Assembly: GCF_900177535.1 (NCBI RefSeq)
Contig: NZ_FXAJ01000003.1
Span: forward strand, 1-64,000
Direction of reading: 5' to 3'
Length of the DNA stretch: 64,000 nt
Origin: Priestia filamentosa
GTDB taxonomy: Bacteria; Bacillota; Bacilli; Bacillales; Bacillaceae_H
How positions within the stretch are numbered: position 1 is the first letter of the stretch; each line of letters begins with the position of its first letter. The position numbers and the translations under genes were made by a program. Shown here piece by piece: positions 37,558-46,018 of this stretch. Under the pieces are notes generated by a model, which made no database searches, was not told the origin of the DNA, and saw only the letters and a list, made by a program, of their open reading frames with translations.

Positions 37558-38121
37558 TTAATGCATAAAAGTGATCTCATTCAGTGGCCAATATCTCATG
37601 TTCACTTCTCCAACAATATTGTCGATTTTAATAAGCCCAAAATGGCGGCCATCATTGCTTATAGGACGATTATCGCCTAATACAAGTACATAGTCTTTAG
37701 GAATCTTAGCTAGGCCTACTATTTCTTTTAGGGTGAAATCATTCGTTACTTGTTCATATGGTAATTTTTCTTGCTTTGCTTTGTTTAAATAAGGTTCGGC
37801 TGTTTTTTGTCCATTTACATAAAGAACATCGTTTTTGAACGAGATATTTTCACCCGGCAGGCCAACGATCCGCTTTACAAGATATTCTTCCTTGTGCTCG
37901 GGAGATTTTAAAACGACGAGATCTGATCGCTGGGGCTTTCCATACTTATAGTTTACTTTATTGACCACAATTTTGTTTCCATCTTGTAAGTTAGGTAGCA
38001 TTGAATCCCCTTTTACTGTATAAGGTTGGAAGAAGAAATGTTGAATAAAAAAGGATAAAATAATAGCTAATATGATGGTTTTTACATAAGACCAAAGTTC
38101 GCTTTTTGTACTTTTTGTCAA
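37558..38121 (-). CDS. Type I signal peptidase
   Basis: A 187-residue Sip-type signal peptidase with one N-terminal helix (VKTIILAIILSFFIQHFFF region), the catalytic serine in VKGDSMLPNL, the catalytic lysine in LVKRIVGLPGE, and the family box VLGDNRPISNDGRHFG. It removes Sec/Tat signal peptides on the outer face of the membrane. The start is TTG at 38121 with AAAGGAG eleven bases ahead; an upstream ATG at 38169 gives an atypical N-terminus. Confidence 0.95.
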   Translation of the reverse strand: MTKSTKSELWSYVKTIILAIILSFFIQHFFFQPYTVKGDSMLPNLQDGNKIVVNKVNYKYGKPQRSDLVVLKSPEHKEEYLVKRIVGLPGENISFKNDVLYVNGQKTAEPYLNKAKQEKLPYEQVTNDFTLKEIVGLAKIPKDYVLVLGDNRPISNDGRHFGLIKIDNIVGEVNMRYWPLNEITFMH

Positions 38122-38171
38122 GCTACAATTCGCTCCTTTTAATAAAGATAGTTGGATGCTATGCAACAAAA

Positions 38172-38205
38172 AGAAGGCTAGTACATTTCCCTGTACTAAC
38201 CTTCT
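38172..38205 (-). terminator. Hairpin between the LapA-domain gene and the signal peptidase gene
   Basis: AGAAGG-C-TAGTAC pairs with GTACTA-A-CCTTCT around an 8-base loop; only a weak T run follows, so some read-through into the peptidase gene is likely. Confidence 0.5.
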
Positions 38206-38211
38206 ACATCT

Positions 38212-38568
38212 TTATTTATTTAGCCTGCTCTTTATACCAACATTTTTATTTTCAGAAGAAGATAATTCTTTTTCTTTCTTTTTTGCGGCTGTTGTATTGT
38301 CTTTGTCAGCTTCAACAGAAGGAGGTACTGATGCTCCATTTTTTTGAAGTTGACGGATTTGACTCTGAAGACGAATGATTTTAACCAAACTTAATGATAC
38401 AGCTACAACGCCACCAAATACGGCAGAGCCAAGAATAACGAGAATTAGTGGCCAGTCTTGTGTACCAAATACGTAGTTAAACTGAACGGGTTCATCATTT
38501 ACAATAGCTAAAATAGCAACGATAAGAGCAAAAACAAGAGCTAAAATAAAATAGCGTTGTCCTTTCAT
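38212..38568 (-). CDS. LapA-domain (DUF1049) membrane protein
   Basis: A 118-residue protein with two helices (about 5-25 and 41-64), the DUF1049/LapA core AIVNDEPVQFNYVFG between them, a short coiled coil (LQSQIRQLQKN) and a charged disordered tail. LapA in E. coli takes part in lipopolysaccharide assembly control; the role of Gram-positive homologues is unclear. GGAGAG precedes the start. Confidence 0.85.
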   Translation of the reverse strand: MKGQRYFILALVFALIVAILAIVNDEPVQFNYVFGTQDWPLILVILGSAVFGGVVAVSLSLVKIIRLQSQIRQLQKNGASVPPSVEADKDNTTAAKKKEKELSSSENKNVGIKSRLNK

Positions 38569-38666
38569 AAAAAACTCTCCTTTTTAAATGGATCAGTATC
38601 AGTATTTTTATGTTTATACCCTCAACTATAAGTATGAAACCATTTCAGTTTTACTACTTCTTTAAT

Positions 38667-39392
38667 TTATAGAGAGAGCGTATGTTCTTTTAGCCACTCT
38701 AAGCGTTCATTATAGTCTTCAAAAAGGGAAGAAGGATTTTGTTCCACTTCTTTGGCGATAACAGCTTCAATTGTTGCCATTGGAGCCATAAGCAAATGCC
38801 AATCTGCTTTTACATCTCCGTTGTTGTAAGAAACCAGGTTAGGCGATTCTTCCCATGTGATAGAAGCTACATCGTTTGTTAAAAGAGGGGTAAGGCTTTT
38901 TAAAATATCTTTTGTTTTATCATGGCCTTTTGTTATGTACCACTCTTTTAACATAGTAAAGATTTCTTCATTCGTTTTTGCTTCATCCCAGCTTGTTGGA
39001 ATTTGTGCTGTGAACTTTGAATATTTAAAAGCGAAAGATGGAGTATCTTCAGTTGTTTCGATGTTTAAACGGTACTGACGTCCAAGGTAAAAGAAACGCT
39101 CTCCAGATTGAAACGATTTCTTTTCATCAGATTTAACAACGTTTTCTGCTTCTGTTATCTTTTCTTCATCTTGAGTATGATTTTCCTCAGAAGTTTGAAC
39201 GTCTCCTAGCTGCTCAGCAATCCAGTCAGCTTTACGAGCTAATACAAATTGAAGGTTGCTTTTTGTGAAACTTTTCGGTACAGTAAGCAGAACCCCTTCA
39301 TCTTTGCAAACTGAAATTTGAACGTTTGTTGTATTTTGAACTTGGTGAATCGTGTAATTGAAACTATGCTTTTTTGTTTTAAAATGATACAT
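38667..39392 (-). CDS. YgjP-like (DUF45) protein with lost zinc site
   Basis: A 241-residue protein with the layout of YgjP/DUF45 metal-dependent proteins: an N-terminal strand region (YTIHQVQNTTNVQISV, VPKSFTKSNLQFVLARKADWI in parts), a linker, FYLGRQYRL, and a C-terminal part WEESPNLVSYNNGDVKADWHLLMAP followed by AVIAKEVEQ. Active members have WGSCS, then HELxH and a third His in NHSxxFW. Here these read WEES, KEVEQ and a segment without His. It is therefore probably not a metalloenzyme any more. Family assignment is by pattern, with moderate certainty. AAAGGAG precedes the ATG. Confidence 0.65.
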   Translation of the reverse strand: MYHFKTKKHSFNYTIHQVQNTTNVQISVCKDEGVLLTVPKSFTKSNLQFVLARKADWIAEQLGDVQTSEENHTQDEEKITEAENVVKSDEKKSFQSGERFFYLGRQYRLNIETTEDTPSFAFKYSKFTAQIPTSWDEAKTNEEIFTMLKEWYITKGHDKTKDILKSLTPLLTNDVASITWEESPNLVSYNNGDVKADWHLLMAPMATIEAVIAKEVEQNPSSLFEDYNERLEWLKEHTLSL

Positions 39393-39534
39393 ATTGAAAC
39401 TCCTTTCTACAAATTTTCATTGTATATGTAAACTAAGGTGAAGGTCAAGGTTACACCGATAACTTCTTATTAATAATATCAGGAAATTGACACATATGCT
39501 CAAACTGTTCTTTCATTTTTCCTTAAAATGCTCA

Positions 39535-39563
39535 TTTACAAAATAAAGAATAGTTGGTATAAT
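39535..39563 (+). promoter_or_regulatory. SigA promoter of the S-box transcript
   Basis: TTTACA (39535-39540), 17-base spacer, TATAAT (39558-39563). Confidence 0.8.
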
Positions 39564-39630
39564 TCCATTATTCACAAACATATATTGTTTATTAAGACAG
39601 TCAACTTTATTAACAATAGAAAAATATACA

Positions 39631-39770
39631 ACTTATCAAGAGTGGATAAGAGAACTGGCTCAATGATTCCACAGCAACCTGCGTATGCAAGGTGCTACTA
39701 CCAGCAAAGCAAACGCTTTGAGTGATAAATGTGCAGAGAAAAGATGCCAATCGCTTTTAGCGATTGGCAT
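39631..39770 (+). ncRNA. SAM riboswitch (S-box) with expression platform
   Basis: The conserved S-box blocks appear in order: CTTATCAAGAG, an ACTGGC core, CAGCAACC, AAGGTGCTA, CCAGCA, an AAAGC/GCTTT stem and a closing GATAA. The aptamer covers 39631-39729 and is followed by a terminator at 39744-39775. This class turns transcription off when S-adenosylmethionine is bound, so the gene after it should be on under methionine/SAM shortage. Confidence 0.92.
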
Positions 39771-39775
39771 TTTTC
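39744..39775 (+). terminator. Riboswitch-controlled terminator
   Basis: ATGCCAATCGCT/AGCGATTGGCAT form a perfect 12-bp stem with a TTT loop and T tract. Confidence 0.9.
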
Positions 39776-39817
39776 TTTTGCCTTTGTCGAAAAGTATATT
39801 AAAAGGAGAGAGATAAA

Positions 39818-40063
39818 ATGAAACATGTCGAGTGGAAGGCTTATGTTGAAAAAAATTTAGAAAATGTGGTGTCAGAAGTTTATATTCATTCCCTTGAGAC
39901 ATTTATTCAAATTATCGCTAAAGATTGTGACTGTACATATTCAGTAGCTATTGATTACAAGGAACTACAGAGAAGTGATGATGAGAAAGTGTCTAACCTT
40001 CTCTTAGAAAAGCTTCAGAGAGTAGGATTTGAGCATAAAGAAAGAGTGCTTGCCTCTTATTAG
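39818..40063 (+). CDS. Unrecognised 81-residue protein under SAM riboswitch control
   Basis: A small soluble, slightly acidic protein with a clear ribosome site (AAAAGGAGAGAGATAAA). It contains HSLETFIQIIAKDCDCTYSV, with a Cys-Asp-Cys pair, and a C-terminal helix (DDEKVSNLLLEKLQRVGF). No family was recognised. It is the only gene behind the S-box at 39631, so expression should rise when SAM is low, and a role linked to methionine, cysteine or SAM metabolism is inferred from regulation alone. Confidence 0.85.
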   Translation: MKHVEWKAYVEKNLENVVSEVYIHSLETFIQIIAKDCDCTYSVAIDYKELQRSDDEKVSNLLLEKLQRVGFEHKERVLASY

Positions 40064-40251
40064 AAAGAGAGAACAAATCTAGTATTCATAACGTATAATA
40101 AAGTGAGCAAACTACCTCTATAGGATGTTTGTAAGAACACTATGAGTAGCACAAAATGAATTTGTCAAAATTTTTTAAAAAATATACATCCTAAATAGTC
40201 AAAAACTGTGTTATCTTATATAAAAGGTAAATTGAGGAAGGGGCGACGTTC

Positions 40252-40335
40252 ATGGATTATTCCATTGAATATGGAAGTGATCAAAGTAGTGAAGAACTAA
40301 TTGATCACATCTTGGACTATTTAGAAGCAAAATAA
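40252..40335 (+). CDS. Putative 27-residue acidic peptide gene
   Basis: ATG at 40252 after GAAGGGGCGACGTTC encodes 27 residues (MDYSIEYGSDQSSEELIDHI, then LDYLEAK), an acidic amphipathic sequence, with a strong terminator right after the stop. A candidate promoter, TAGTCA-17-TATAAA, lies just upstream (about 40196-40224). The package of promoter, ribosome site, short frame and terminator suggests a real small gene. Function unknown. Confidence 0.55.
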   Translation: MDYSIEYGSDQSSEELIDHILDYLEAK

Positions 40336-40336
40336 G

Positions 40337-40375
40337 AAAAAAGAGCAGCCTACAAGTGAAAGAGCTGCTCTTTTT
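40337..40375 (+). terminator. Terminator after the 27-residue gene
   Basis: AAAAAAGAGCAGC and GCTGCTCTTTTT pair around a 14-base loop. Confidence 0.85.
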
Positions 40376-40489
40376 ATTTGGTTTTCTTTCTTTAAAAAGT
40401 GGTTGACGTAAAAAGGAAGATAGCGGAGAATGGGCTTAATTATAGCAGCATAAACATTGCTTTCTAAAAAGTCGAACAGGGGGGAGAAC

Positions 40490-42115
40490 ATGAAAGGGCA
40501 AACTTACTTTCAAACAAAACAACAGCTCATCGACCTTCTTTGTGAACTTGTGTCCGTTCCGAGTATTACTGGAAGCTCTGCAGAAGGAGAGATGGCCAAG
40601 TTTATTCATCGTAAGTTTCTACAGCTTCCATATTTCAGAAAACACCCTTCTTATGCTCAATTACATGATACGGAAGACGGAAGATTTATTGTAACTGCAT
40701 TTGTAAAAGGTCAAAAAACAAATAAAACGGTTATTCTTGTTAATCATCATGATGTTGTTGGAGTTGAGGGATATGGGATTTGGAAAGATGCCGCCTTTAA
40801 CCCCATTGAACTAACAAAACGATTTTATGGACAGCGTGAGCTTGTACCATTTGAAGTCCGCCAAGACTTAGATCGAGGAGAATGGCTTTTTGGACGTGGA
40901 ATTATGGATATGAAAAGCGGAATGGTGACCCAAATGTCTCTCATTGAACGAGCGTCAAATGGGGAATTTGAAGGAAATCTGTTGTTTTTATCTGTTCCAG
41001 ATGAAGAAGTAAGTTCGATAGGAATGAGAAGCGCAGTACCTGTTTTGCTTGATCTTGCAAAACAACACAGTTTTCAATATTCTCTTGTCTTGAATGGAGA
41101 ACCGATGTTCAGTCGTTATCCTGGTGATACGAGAGATTATTTATATGTTGGATCGATTGGAAAGGTATTGCCAGGTTTCTTTTGCTATGGAAAAGAAAGT
41201 CATGTTGGAGAGCCTTTTGCAGGTCTTAACGCTAATTTACTTGTTAGTGAGCTTACAAGAGCATTAGAGCTTAATACAGACTATTGTGAGGTGATTGAAG
41301 GGGAAGTAAGTCCTCCTCCAACTATTTTGTCTCAGGGAGATTTAAAGAAAGAGTATTCAACACAAACACCAAACAGAGCGCTATCTCTTTATAATTTCTT
41401 AGTGATGAAGAAGCCAATGGATAAGTTTGTTTCTTCTCTATTAGAAAGTGCTCAGCAAGCAGCTCGTGAAGTAGAGAAGCACTATAATAATCGCGCTTTT
41501 CACTATGGAATGATGCAATCTTCTACTCCAAGGTCTGTAAATGTTCACGTTTTTACGTATGAGAAACTTTATAAATATGGAGTGGATACTTACGGGAAGG
41601 AGCATGTTGATAGTTTAATTAAGAAGGTACAACATGAGACGTCCTCTCTCGATCATAGAGAACAAACAACGGCTATTTTGAATGAGCTTGCTCTTTTATG
41701 CAAAGAGCTTTCACCAATGATTATTCTTTTTTTCGCACCACCATACTATCCTGCTGTATGTACAGATGATCATCCGCTTGTAAAAAAACTTGTTCAAATA
41801 CTAACAAAAACAGGTGTAGAAAAGTATGGGATAGTGTTTCATAAGCAGCTTTACTTTGGAGGCATTTCAGACCTTAGCTATGTTGGACTTGATCATGCAT
41901 TAGAAACTTTCTTGCCGCTCGTTCACAACATGCCATTGTGGAAGAAAGGCTATGATATCCCATTTTCTGACCTAGAACAGTTTAAAGTACCTGTCTTTAA
42001 CTTAGGTCCTAGAGGGAGAGACGCGCATCAGTGGACAGAACGACTTGATGTTAATTATTCATTTGGCCCTCTTATGGATTTGCTACAAATGACTATAAAA
42101 GAATGTTTTAAATAA
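40490..42115 (+). CDS. rocB: M20-family peptidase, RocB-like
   Basis: A 541-residue protein of the M20/ArgE-DapE fold resembling RocB of B. subtilis, linked to arginine use. It shows LVSVPSITGSSAEG, the metal site VNHHDVVG, FGRGIMDMKSGMVTQM in parts, the catalytic VPDEEVSS, and late AFHYGMMQSSTPRSVN in parts and NLGPRGRDAHQWTERLD. The start at 40490 follows GGGGGGAGAAC. Single gene. Exact substrate is not known; RocB has no firmly assigned reaction. Confidence 0.88.
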   Translation: MKGQTYFQTKQQLIDLLCELVSVPSITGSSAEGEMAKFIHRKFLQLPYFRKHPSYAQLHDTEDGRFIVTAFVKGQKTNKTVILVNHHDVVGVEGYGIWKDAAFNPIELTKRFYGQRELVPFEVRQDLDRGEWLFGRGIMDMKSGMVTQMSLIERASNGEFEGNLLFLSVPDEEVSSIGMRSAVPVLLDLAKQHSFQYSLVLNGEPMFSRYPGDTRDYLYVGSIGKVLPGFFCYGKESHVGEPFAGLNANLLVSELTRALELNTDYCEVIEGEVSPPPTILSQGDLKKEYSTQTPNRALSLYNFLVMKKPMDKFVSSLLESAQQAAREVEKHYNNRAFHYGMMQSSTPRSVNVHVFTYEKLYKYGVDTYGKEHVDSLIKKVQHETSSLDHREQTTAILNELALLCKELSPMIILFFAPPYYPAVCTDDHPLVKKLVQILTKTGVEKYGIVFHKQLYFGGISDLSYVGLDHALETFLPLVHNMPLWKKGYDIPFSDLEQFKVPVFNLGPRGRDAHQWTERLDVNYSFGPLMDLLQMTIKECFK

Positions 42116-42177
42116 ACGAGATTCCTGGTACATTGAAGAGAACATAGTAGAAAGCTAGAAAAGAGAGGTTACACGGT

Positions 42178-42420
42178 ATGGAAATTTTATTATCAAAAGA
42201 ACAAAAGGCAGAAGTGATTAATGAAATTCAACGCTTTTTCCTAGAAGAACGAGGAGAAGAGATCGGAGAACTTGCCGCTGAAACAGTTTTTTACTTTATA
42301 AAAGAAAATGTCGGAGCTTATTTTTATAACAAGGGAATTGAAGACAGCAAAACGATTGTAGAGCAGAAAATATTTTCTGTAGAGGAAGATTTAGAAGCTC
42401 TAAAAAGAATCAAAAGATGA
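42178..42420 (+). CDS. DUF2164-family small protein
   Basis: An 80-residue helical protein. LSKEQKAEVINEIQRFFLEERGEEIGELAAE (in parts) and FYFIKENVGAYFYNKGIEDSK match the DUF2164 family by eye. Function unknown. It starts after GAGAGGTTACACGGT and ends before a terminator at 42431. Confidence 0.85.
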   Translation: MEILLSKEQKAEVINEIQRFFLEERGEEIGELAAETVFYFIKENVGAYFYNKGIEDSKTIVEQKIFSVEEDLEALKRIKR

Positions 42421-42430
42421 AAATAAACCA

Positions 42431-42467
42431 AAAGAAGAACAGATTTTAAATGATGTTCTTCTTTTTT
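42431..42467 (+). terminator. Terminator after the DUF2164 gene
   Basis: AAAGAAGAACA/TGTTCTTCTTT stem, 12-base loop, T tract. Confidence 0.85.
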
Positions 42468-42675
42468 ATGTTCACTTGGTAAACATATTTATAAGTGAAC
42501 TTTTATAAAGTCTGCTTCATCATTTTTCTTCTTTTAAAGATAAAGACTTATAGGTTCTTGACTATCTTTTTTGTTTGAAATGCTCTCTATCTTATTTAGG
42601 TTATATATCCTGTTTCTTTTTTTAAAAGAGTGAATACGATATAAAAGACCATAAAGAGAAGAGGAGCGATTTTCT

Positions 42676-44109
42676 TTGGGAACCATAGATGGAAAAGAGT
42701 TTGTGACAAGATTAAATCTGTTAAAAAATGATGTATGGGTAAAAGGAGAAAAAGTCAAAGGAGCCATTAGTGAGCACAGTGCTTTTCAAGGAGTTGTAAA
42801 AAGCAAAGCGGCGCTTTATGACATGCAAACTGGTGAGCATAAATCAGTCCTTACTCATACTGAACAAGGAATAACGTACGGAACATCTTTTATGAAACCG
42901 AAAACAAAGGAAGATTTAGAAAAGAGAAGAAATGCCACACAGCTTTGGGCTAGGAAATCAGGTGGGATGATGGGAAGGGCCCCTGATTATATGAACACAG
43001 CTATTATGGCTTTTTCTTCAGGAGCGTCATTAATTGAAAAGAAGCATAAAAAAGGCAGTGAGAACCTTGTTCAGCTATATGAGAAAGCAAAGAATTTGGA
43101 TTTATCTTTTACACACACATATGTAAGTCCACAGGTTAATAGAGGCTCTTTCTATTATGAGGATTGGGAAGAGGAGCCCATTGCAGCGCAGGCGGTGAAG
43201 AAAACAAAGGATGGTCTTTTATTTAAAGGAGCAAGATTACTTGCTACACAAGGCGGTCTTACGGATGAACTTCTCGTTTTTTCAACGGGTGTAAAAGGAC
43301 TGGATGAAAAAGGTGCTTTTGCTTTTTCGATTCCTAGTAATACAGAAGGACTTACGTTCTTGTGCAGAGAACCATTTTCTTATCATTCTTCCTCTTTTAA
43401 TTATCCATTGAGTTCGCGTTTTGATGAGCTTGATGCCATTGTTATATTTAATAATGTTTTAGTTCCATGGGAAAATCTCTTTTTCTACGAAGATAAACAA
43501 GCAGCGGAAAGTCTTTTTTTGAGAAGCAGCTATGTTTCCCTTATTCTTCATCAAGTTGTATCCCGTCAAGTTGTTAAGCTGGAATTTACATTAGGTGTAG
43601 CACAGTCAATTGTAGATACTATTAATATTAGTGAATATCAGCACGTGCAAGCTAAGATAAGTGAAATTGTGATTGCTTTAGAAACAATGAGAGGATTGCT
43701 GTTGACATCAGAAAAAGAAGCTCAAAAGGATCAGTTTGGTATCATGGCTCCGAGCGTACATCCTCTCTATGTTGCTGTAACTCTTTTTTCTAACACATAT
43801 CCCCGCTTAACTGAAATAGTAGAATTGCTTGGTGCGAGCGGTCTTATTACCCTTCCAACAGAAGCTGATTTTGATTCTGAAATGGGAGAAAAGCTTAATT
43901 ATTATTTGCAAAGTTTCTCAAAAGGAGGATATGAACGTGTCAAACTCTTCCGTCTCGCATGGGATATGACTCTAAGTGCTTTTGGTACACGTCAAACATT
44001 GTATGAACGTTTCTTTTTTGGCGATCCTATTCGCCTTCTTAGCAATATGTATCGTTCATATCCAAGAAGAAACTATCAAGAATTTGTAGAAAATTTTTTA
44101 GACCAATAA
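42676..44109 (+). CDS. 4-hydroxyphenylacetate 3-monooxygenase large subunit (HpaB family)
   Basis: A 477-residue acyl-CoA-dehydrogenase-fold monooxygenase that uses reduced FAD to hydroxylate 4-hydroxyphenylacetate or a related phenol (YoaI type in B. subtilis). Visible: TYGTSFMKPKTKEDLEKRR in parts, MGRAPDYMN, FTHTYVSPQVNRG, ARLLATQGGLTDELLVF in parts, FNNVLVPWENLF and FFFGDPIRLLSNMYRSYPR. The start is TTG after GAGGAG. The flavin reductase partner is not next to it. Monocistronic. Confidence 0.92.
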   Translation: MGTIDGKEFVTRLNLLKNDVWVKGEKVKGAISEHSAFQGVVKSKAALYDMQTGEHKSVLTHTEQGITYGTSFMKPKTKEDLEKRRNATQLWARKSGGMMGRAPDYMNTAIMAFSSGASLIEKKHKKGSENLVQLYEKAKNLDLSFTHTYVSPQVNRGSFYYEDWEEEPIAAQAVKKTKDGLLFKGARLLATQGGLTDELLVFSTGVKGLDEKGAFAFSIPSNTEGLTFLCREPFSYHSSSFNYPLSSRFDELDAIVIFNNVLVPWENLFFYEDKQAAESLFLRSSYVSLILHQVVSRQVVKLEFTLGVAQSIVDTINISEYQHVQAKISEIVIALETMRGLLLTSEKEAQKDQFGIMAPSVHPLYVAVTLFSNTYPRLTEIVELLGASGLITLPTEADFDSEMGEKLNYYLQSFSKGGYERVKLFRLAWDMTLSAFGTRQTLYERFFFGDPIRLLSNMYRSYPRRNYQEFVENFLDQ

Positions 44110-44231
44110 AAGGCGGAGGATCCTCTGCTTTTTTATTTAGTTTGGTCGCTGTAGTGAAAAAGTGTTTCCGAGTTTTGCGTAGTCAAACAATTGTTATCTG
44201 TGGAAGTTTAGATGAATGGTTATATAAAAAA

Positions 44232-44270
44232 AGACAAACGGACCGCAGAACGGCTCGTTTGTCTTTTTTT
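44232..44270. terminator. Bidirectional terminator
   Basis: AGACAAACG/CGTTTGTCT stem with inner CCG/CGG pairing and T tracts, between convergent genes. Confidence 0.85.
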
Positions 44271-45564
44271 AATGGGAAAAGAACATAAGTTGAATAAAGA
44301 ATAAAAGGGCGAAAATATAAACAAGAGGGTGAACATTTTTTCCTTTCCCTTTTACTAGTTTAATTAATGGATAAGAAATGAACCCCAGTGCAATACCTGT
44401 TGCAATGCTTGATGTTAAAGGCATGCTTAAAATAACAAGAAAGGCTGGAAAAGCTTCATCAAGTTCTTTCCATTCAATCTTAGCAACAGATTCCATCATT
44501 AAACTTCCAACAATAATTAAAGCAGGTGATGTAATCGCAGCAATTCCTGAAACAGCTCCTACAAGAGGACTGAAGAAAGCAGCAACAATGAACAAAATGC
44601 CAACAGTTAGTGTTGTTAGCCCTGTACGACCTCCAGCAGCAACTCCTGAAGATGATTCAACAAAGGCTGTTGTTGGACTTGTACCGAACATCGCTCCAAA
44701 TGTTGTTCCAAATGAATCAGAAAGAAGTGCTTGACGCAGGCGAGGCATTTTTCCCTCTTTCATAAGTCCTGCTTTTTGAGCAACGCCAACCATTGTGCCT
44801 GTTGTATCGAAAATCGTAACAAGCAAGAAAGAGAATACAACAGCATAAAGGCCGTGTGTAATGACATCGTTCAGTGCTGTAATAGGATTAAAAACAATAA
44901 GTCCTTCTGGTAACGATGGGAAAGAGAAAAATCCCTCTTTAAATGAAAGTTGCCCTGTGCACAGAGCAATAATTGCAGTTGCAATCATTCCAAGGAAAAG
45001 GGCTGCATTTATACGTAATGCCATTAAAAGAAGCGTAATGGCAAGTCCAACAATGGTAAGGAAAGTGCCTGGTTCTGTTAAATCTCCTAGTTTTACGAGG
45101 TTTGTTGGATCATCAACAATGATGTGAGCATTTCGTAAACCGATAAAAGCAATGAAAAGACCAATTCCAGTTGTGATAGCGTTTTTTAAACTATCTGGAA
45201 TTGCATCAATTAATTTTTCTCGAAAAGAAGTTAGAGAAAGGATAAGAAAAATAAGACCAGCGATAAATACCGCAGAAAACGCTGTTGTATACGTTATGCC
45301 TTCCTGTGAGCAAATAACAGCAAAATAAGCATTCAAACCCATGCCTGGAGCAATTGCAACAGGATAATTAGCTGCAAGGGCCATCCAAAGGGTTCCAATT
45401 ACAGCTGAAATAATGGTAGCTGTAAAAACTTGCTCAAAAGGAACGCCTGCACTTGATAATACGACAGGGTTAACAATTACGATATATACCATTGTAAGGA
45501 ACGTTGTAAGCCCTGCTGATAGCTCTGTACGAACGCTCGTATTTGCTTCTTGTAATTTAAACAT
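44269..45564 (-). CDS. NCS2 purine permease (PbuG/PbuO type)
   Basis: A 431-residue, roughly 13-helix nucleobase:cation symporter for hypoxanthine, guanine or adenine. Family motifs: ELSAGLTTFLTMVYIVIVNP in parts, APGMGLNAYFA, GIGLFIAFIGLRNA, FGTTFGAMFGTSPTTAFVES in parts, and GRTGLTTL. The start at 45564 follows GGAGGTAAAC. No purine riboswitch was found in the short leader, unlike B. subtilis pbuG; a one-mismatch PurBox-like sequence lies at 45576-45588. Confidence 0.93.
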   Translation of the reverse strand: MFKLQEANTSVRTELSAGLTTFLTMVYIVIVNPVVLSSAGVPFEQVFTATIISAVIGTLWMALAANYPVAIAPGMGLNAYFAVICSQEGITYTTAFSAVFIAGLIFLILSLTSFREKLIDAIPDSLKNAITTGIGLFIAFIGLRNAHIIVDDPTNLVKLGDLTEPGTFLTIVGLAITLLLMALRINAALFLGMIATAIIALCTGQLSFKEGFFSFPSLPEGLIVFNPITALNDVITHGLYAVVFSFLLVTIFDTTGTMVGVAQKAGLMKEGKMPRLRQALLSDSFGTTFGAMFGTSPTTAFVESSSGVAAGGRTGLTTLTVGILFIVAAFFSPLVGAVSGIAAITSPALIIVGSLMMESVAKIEWKELDEAFPAFLVILSMPLTSSIATGIALGFISYPLIKLVKGKGKNVHPLVYIFALLFFIQLMFFSH

Positions 45565-45637
45565 GTTTACCTCCAAATTACGAACATTTTTTATGAAACA
45601 ACATCCATAATATTCGTTTTTTGAGTATAGTGCAAGA

Positions 45638-45670
45638 GTTTTTCATATTTCTAATAGAAATATGAAAAAC
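45638..45670. repeat. Perfect 14-bp inverted repeat upstream of the purine permease
   Basis: GTTTTTCATATTTC and its exact complement flank TAATA. It lies about 75 bases before the permease start with no T tract after it, so it may be an operator. The rest of 45671-45970 shows no gene. Confidence 0.7.
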
Positions 45671-45970
45671 ATTCTTTTGTAATTAGTAATGACCAATTTA
45701 AAGAAAAATATTTTTGAAACCGAATGAATTCTGTCCCGTAAATATAAGTACAGTACAGAAAGTTTATTACTTTTGGAGAAGAATTCTGGAATAAGAATTC
45801 CTGATAAGTTTTTAATTTGAAGTTTTTCCAATATTAACCAAGGGTAATAAAGAACTAGATAAGTAGAAATTTTTGTGAAGTATAAGACCTATTTCTTCCA
45901 AAAAATATTGACGTTAATTTTGTCTTTATGTTTTAGTAGAAGTAGTGCAAAATGGAGATTGGGAAATCGA

Positions 45971-46018
45971 GAGGAGGTAAGAAGCTACAATATATATGCA
46001 GTAGCTTCGAACTATATG
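45971..46018 (+). promoter_or_regulatory. Shine-Dalgarno and start codon separated by a hairpin
   Basis: GAGGAGG (45971-45977) lies 38 bases from ATG 46016. Between them GAAGCTAC (45981-45988) and GTAGCTTC (46001-46008) form a perfect 8-bp stem with a 12-base loop. Removing the hairpin leaves about 10 bases, near-normal spacing. No other start codon exists in frame before the signal peptide. Confidence 0.7.

Noticed and set aside
45576-45621. Paired PurBoxes upstream of the purine permease
   Set aside because: The second half has two mismatches and the spacing is about 26 bases rather than 16-18.
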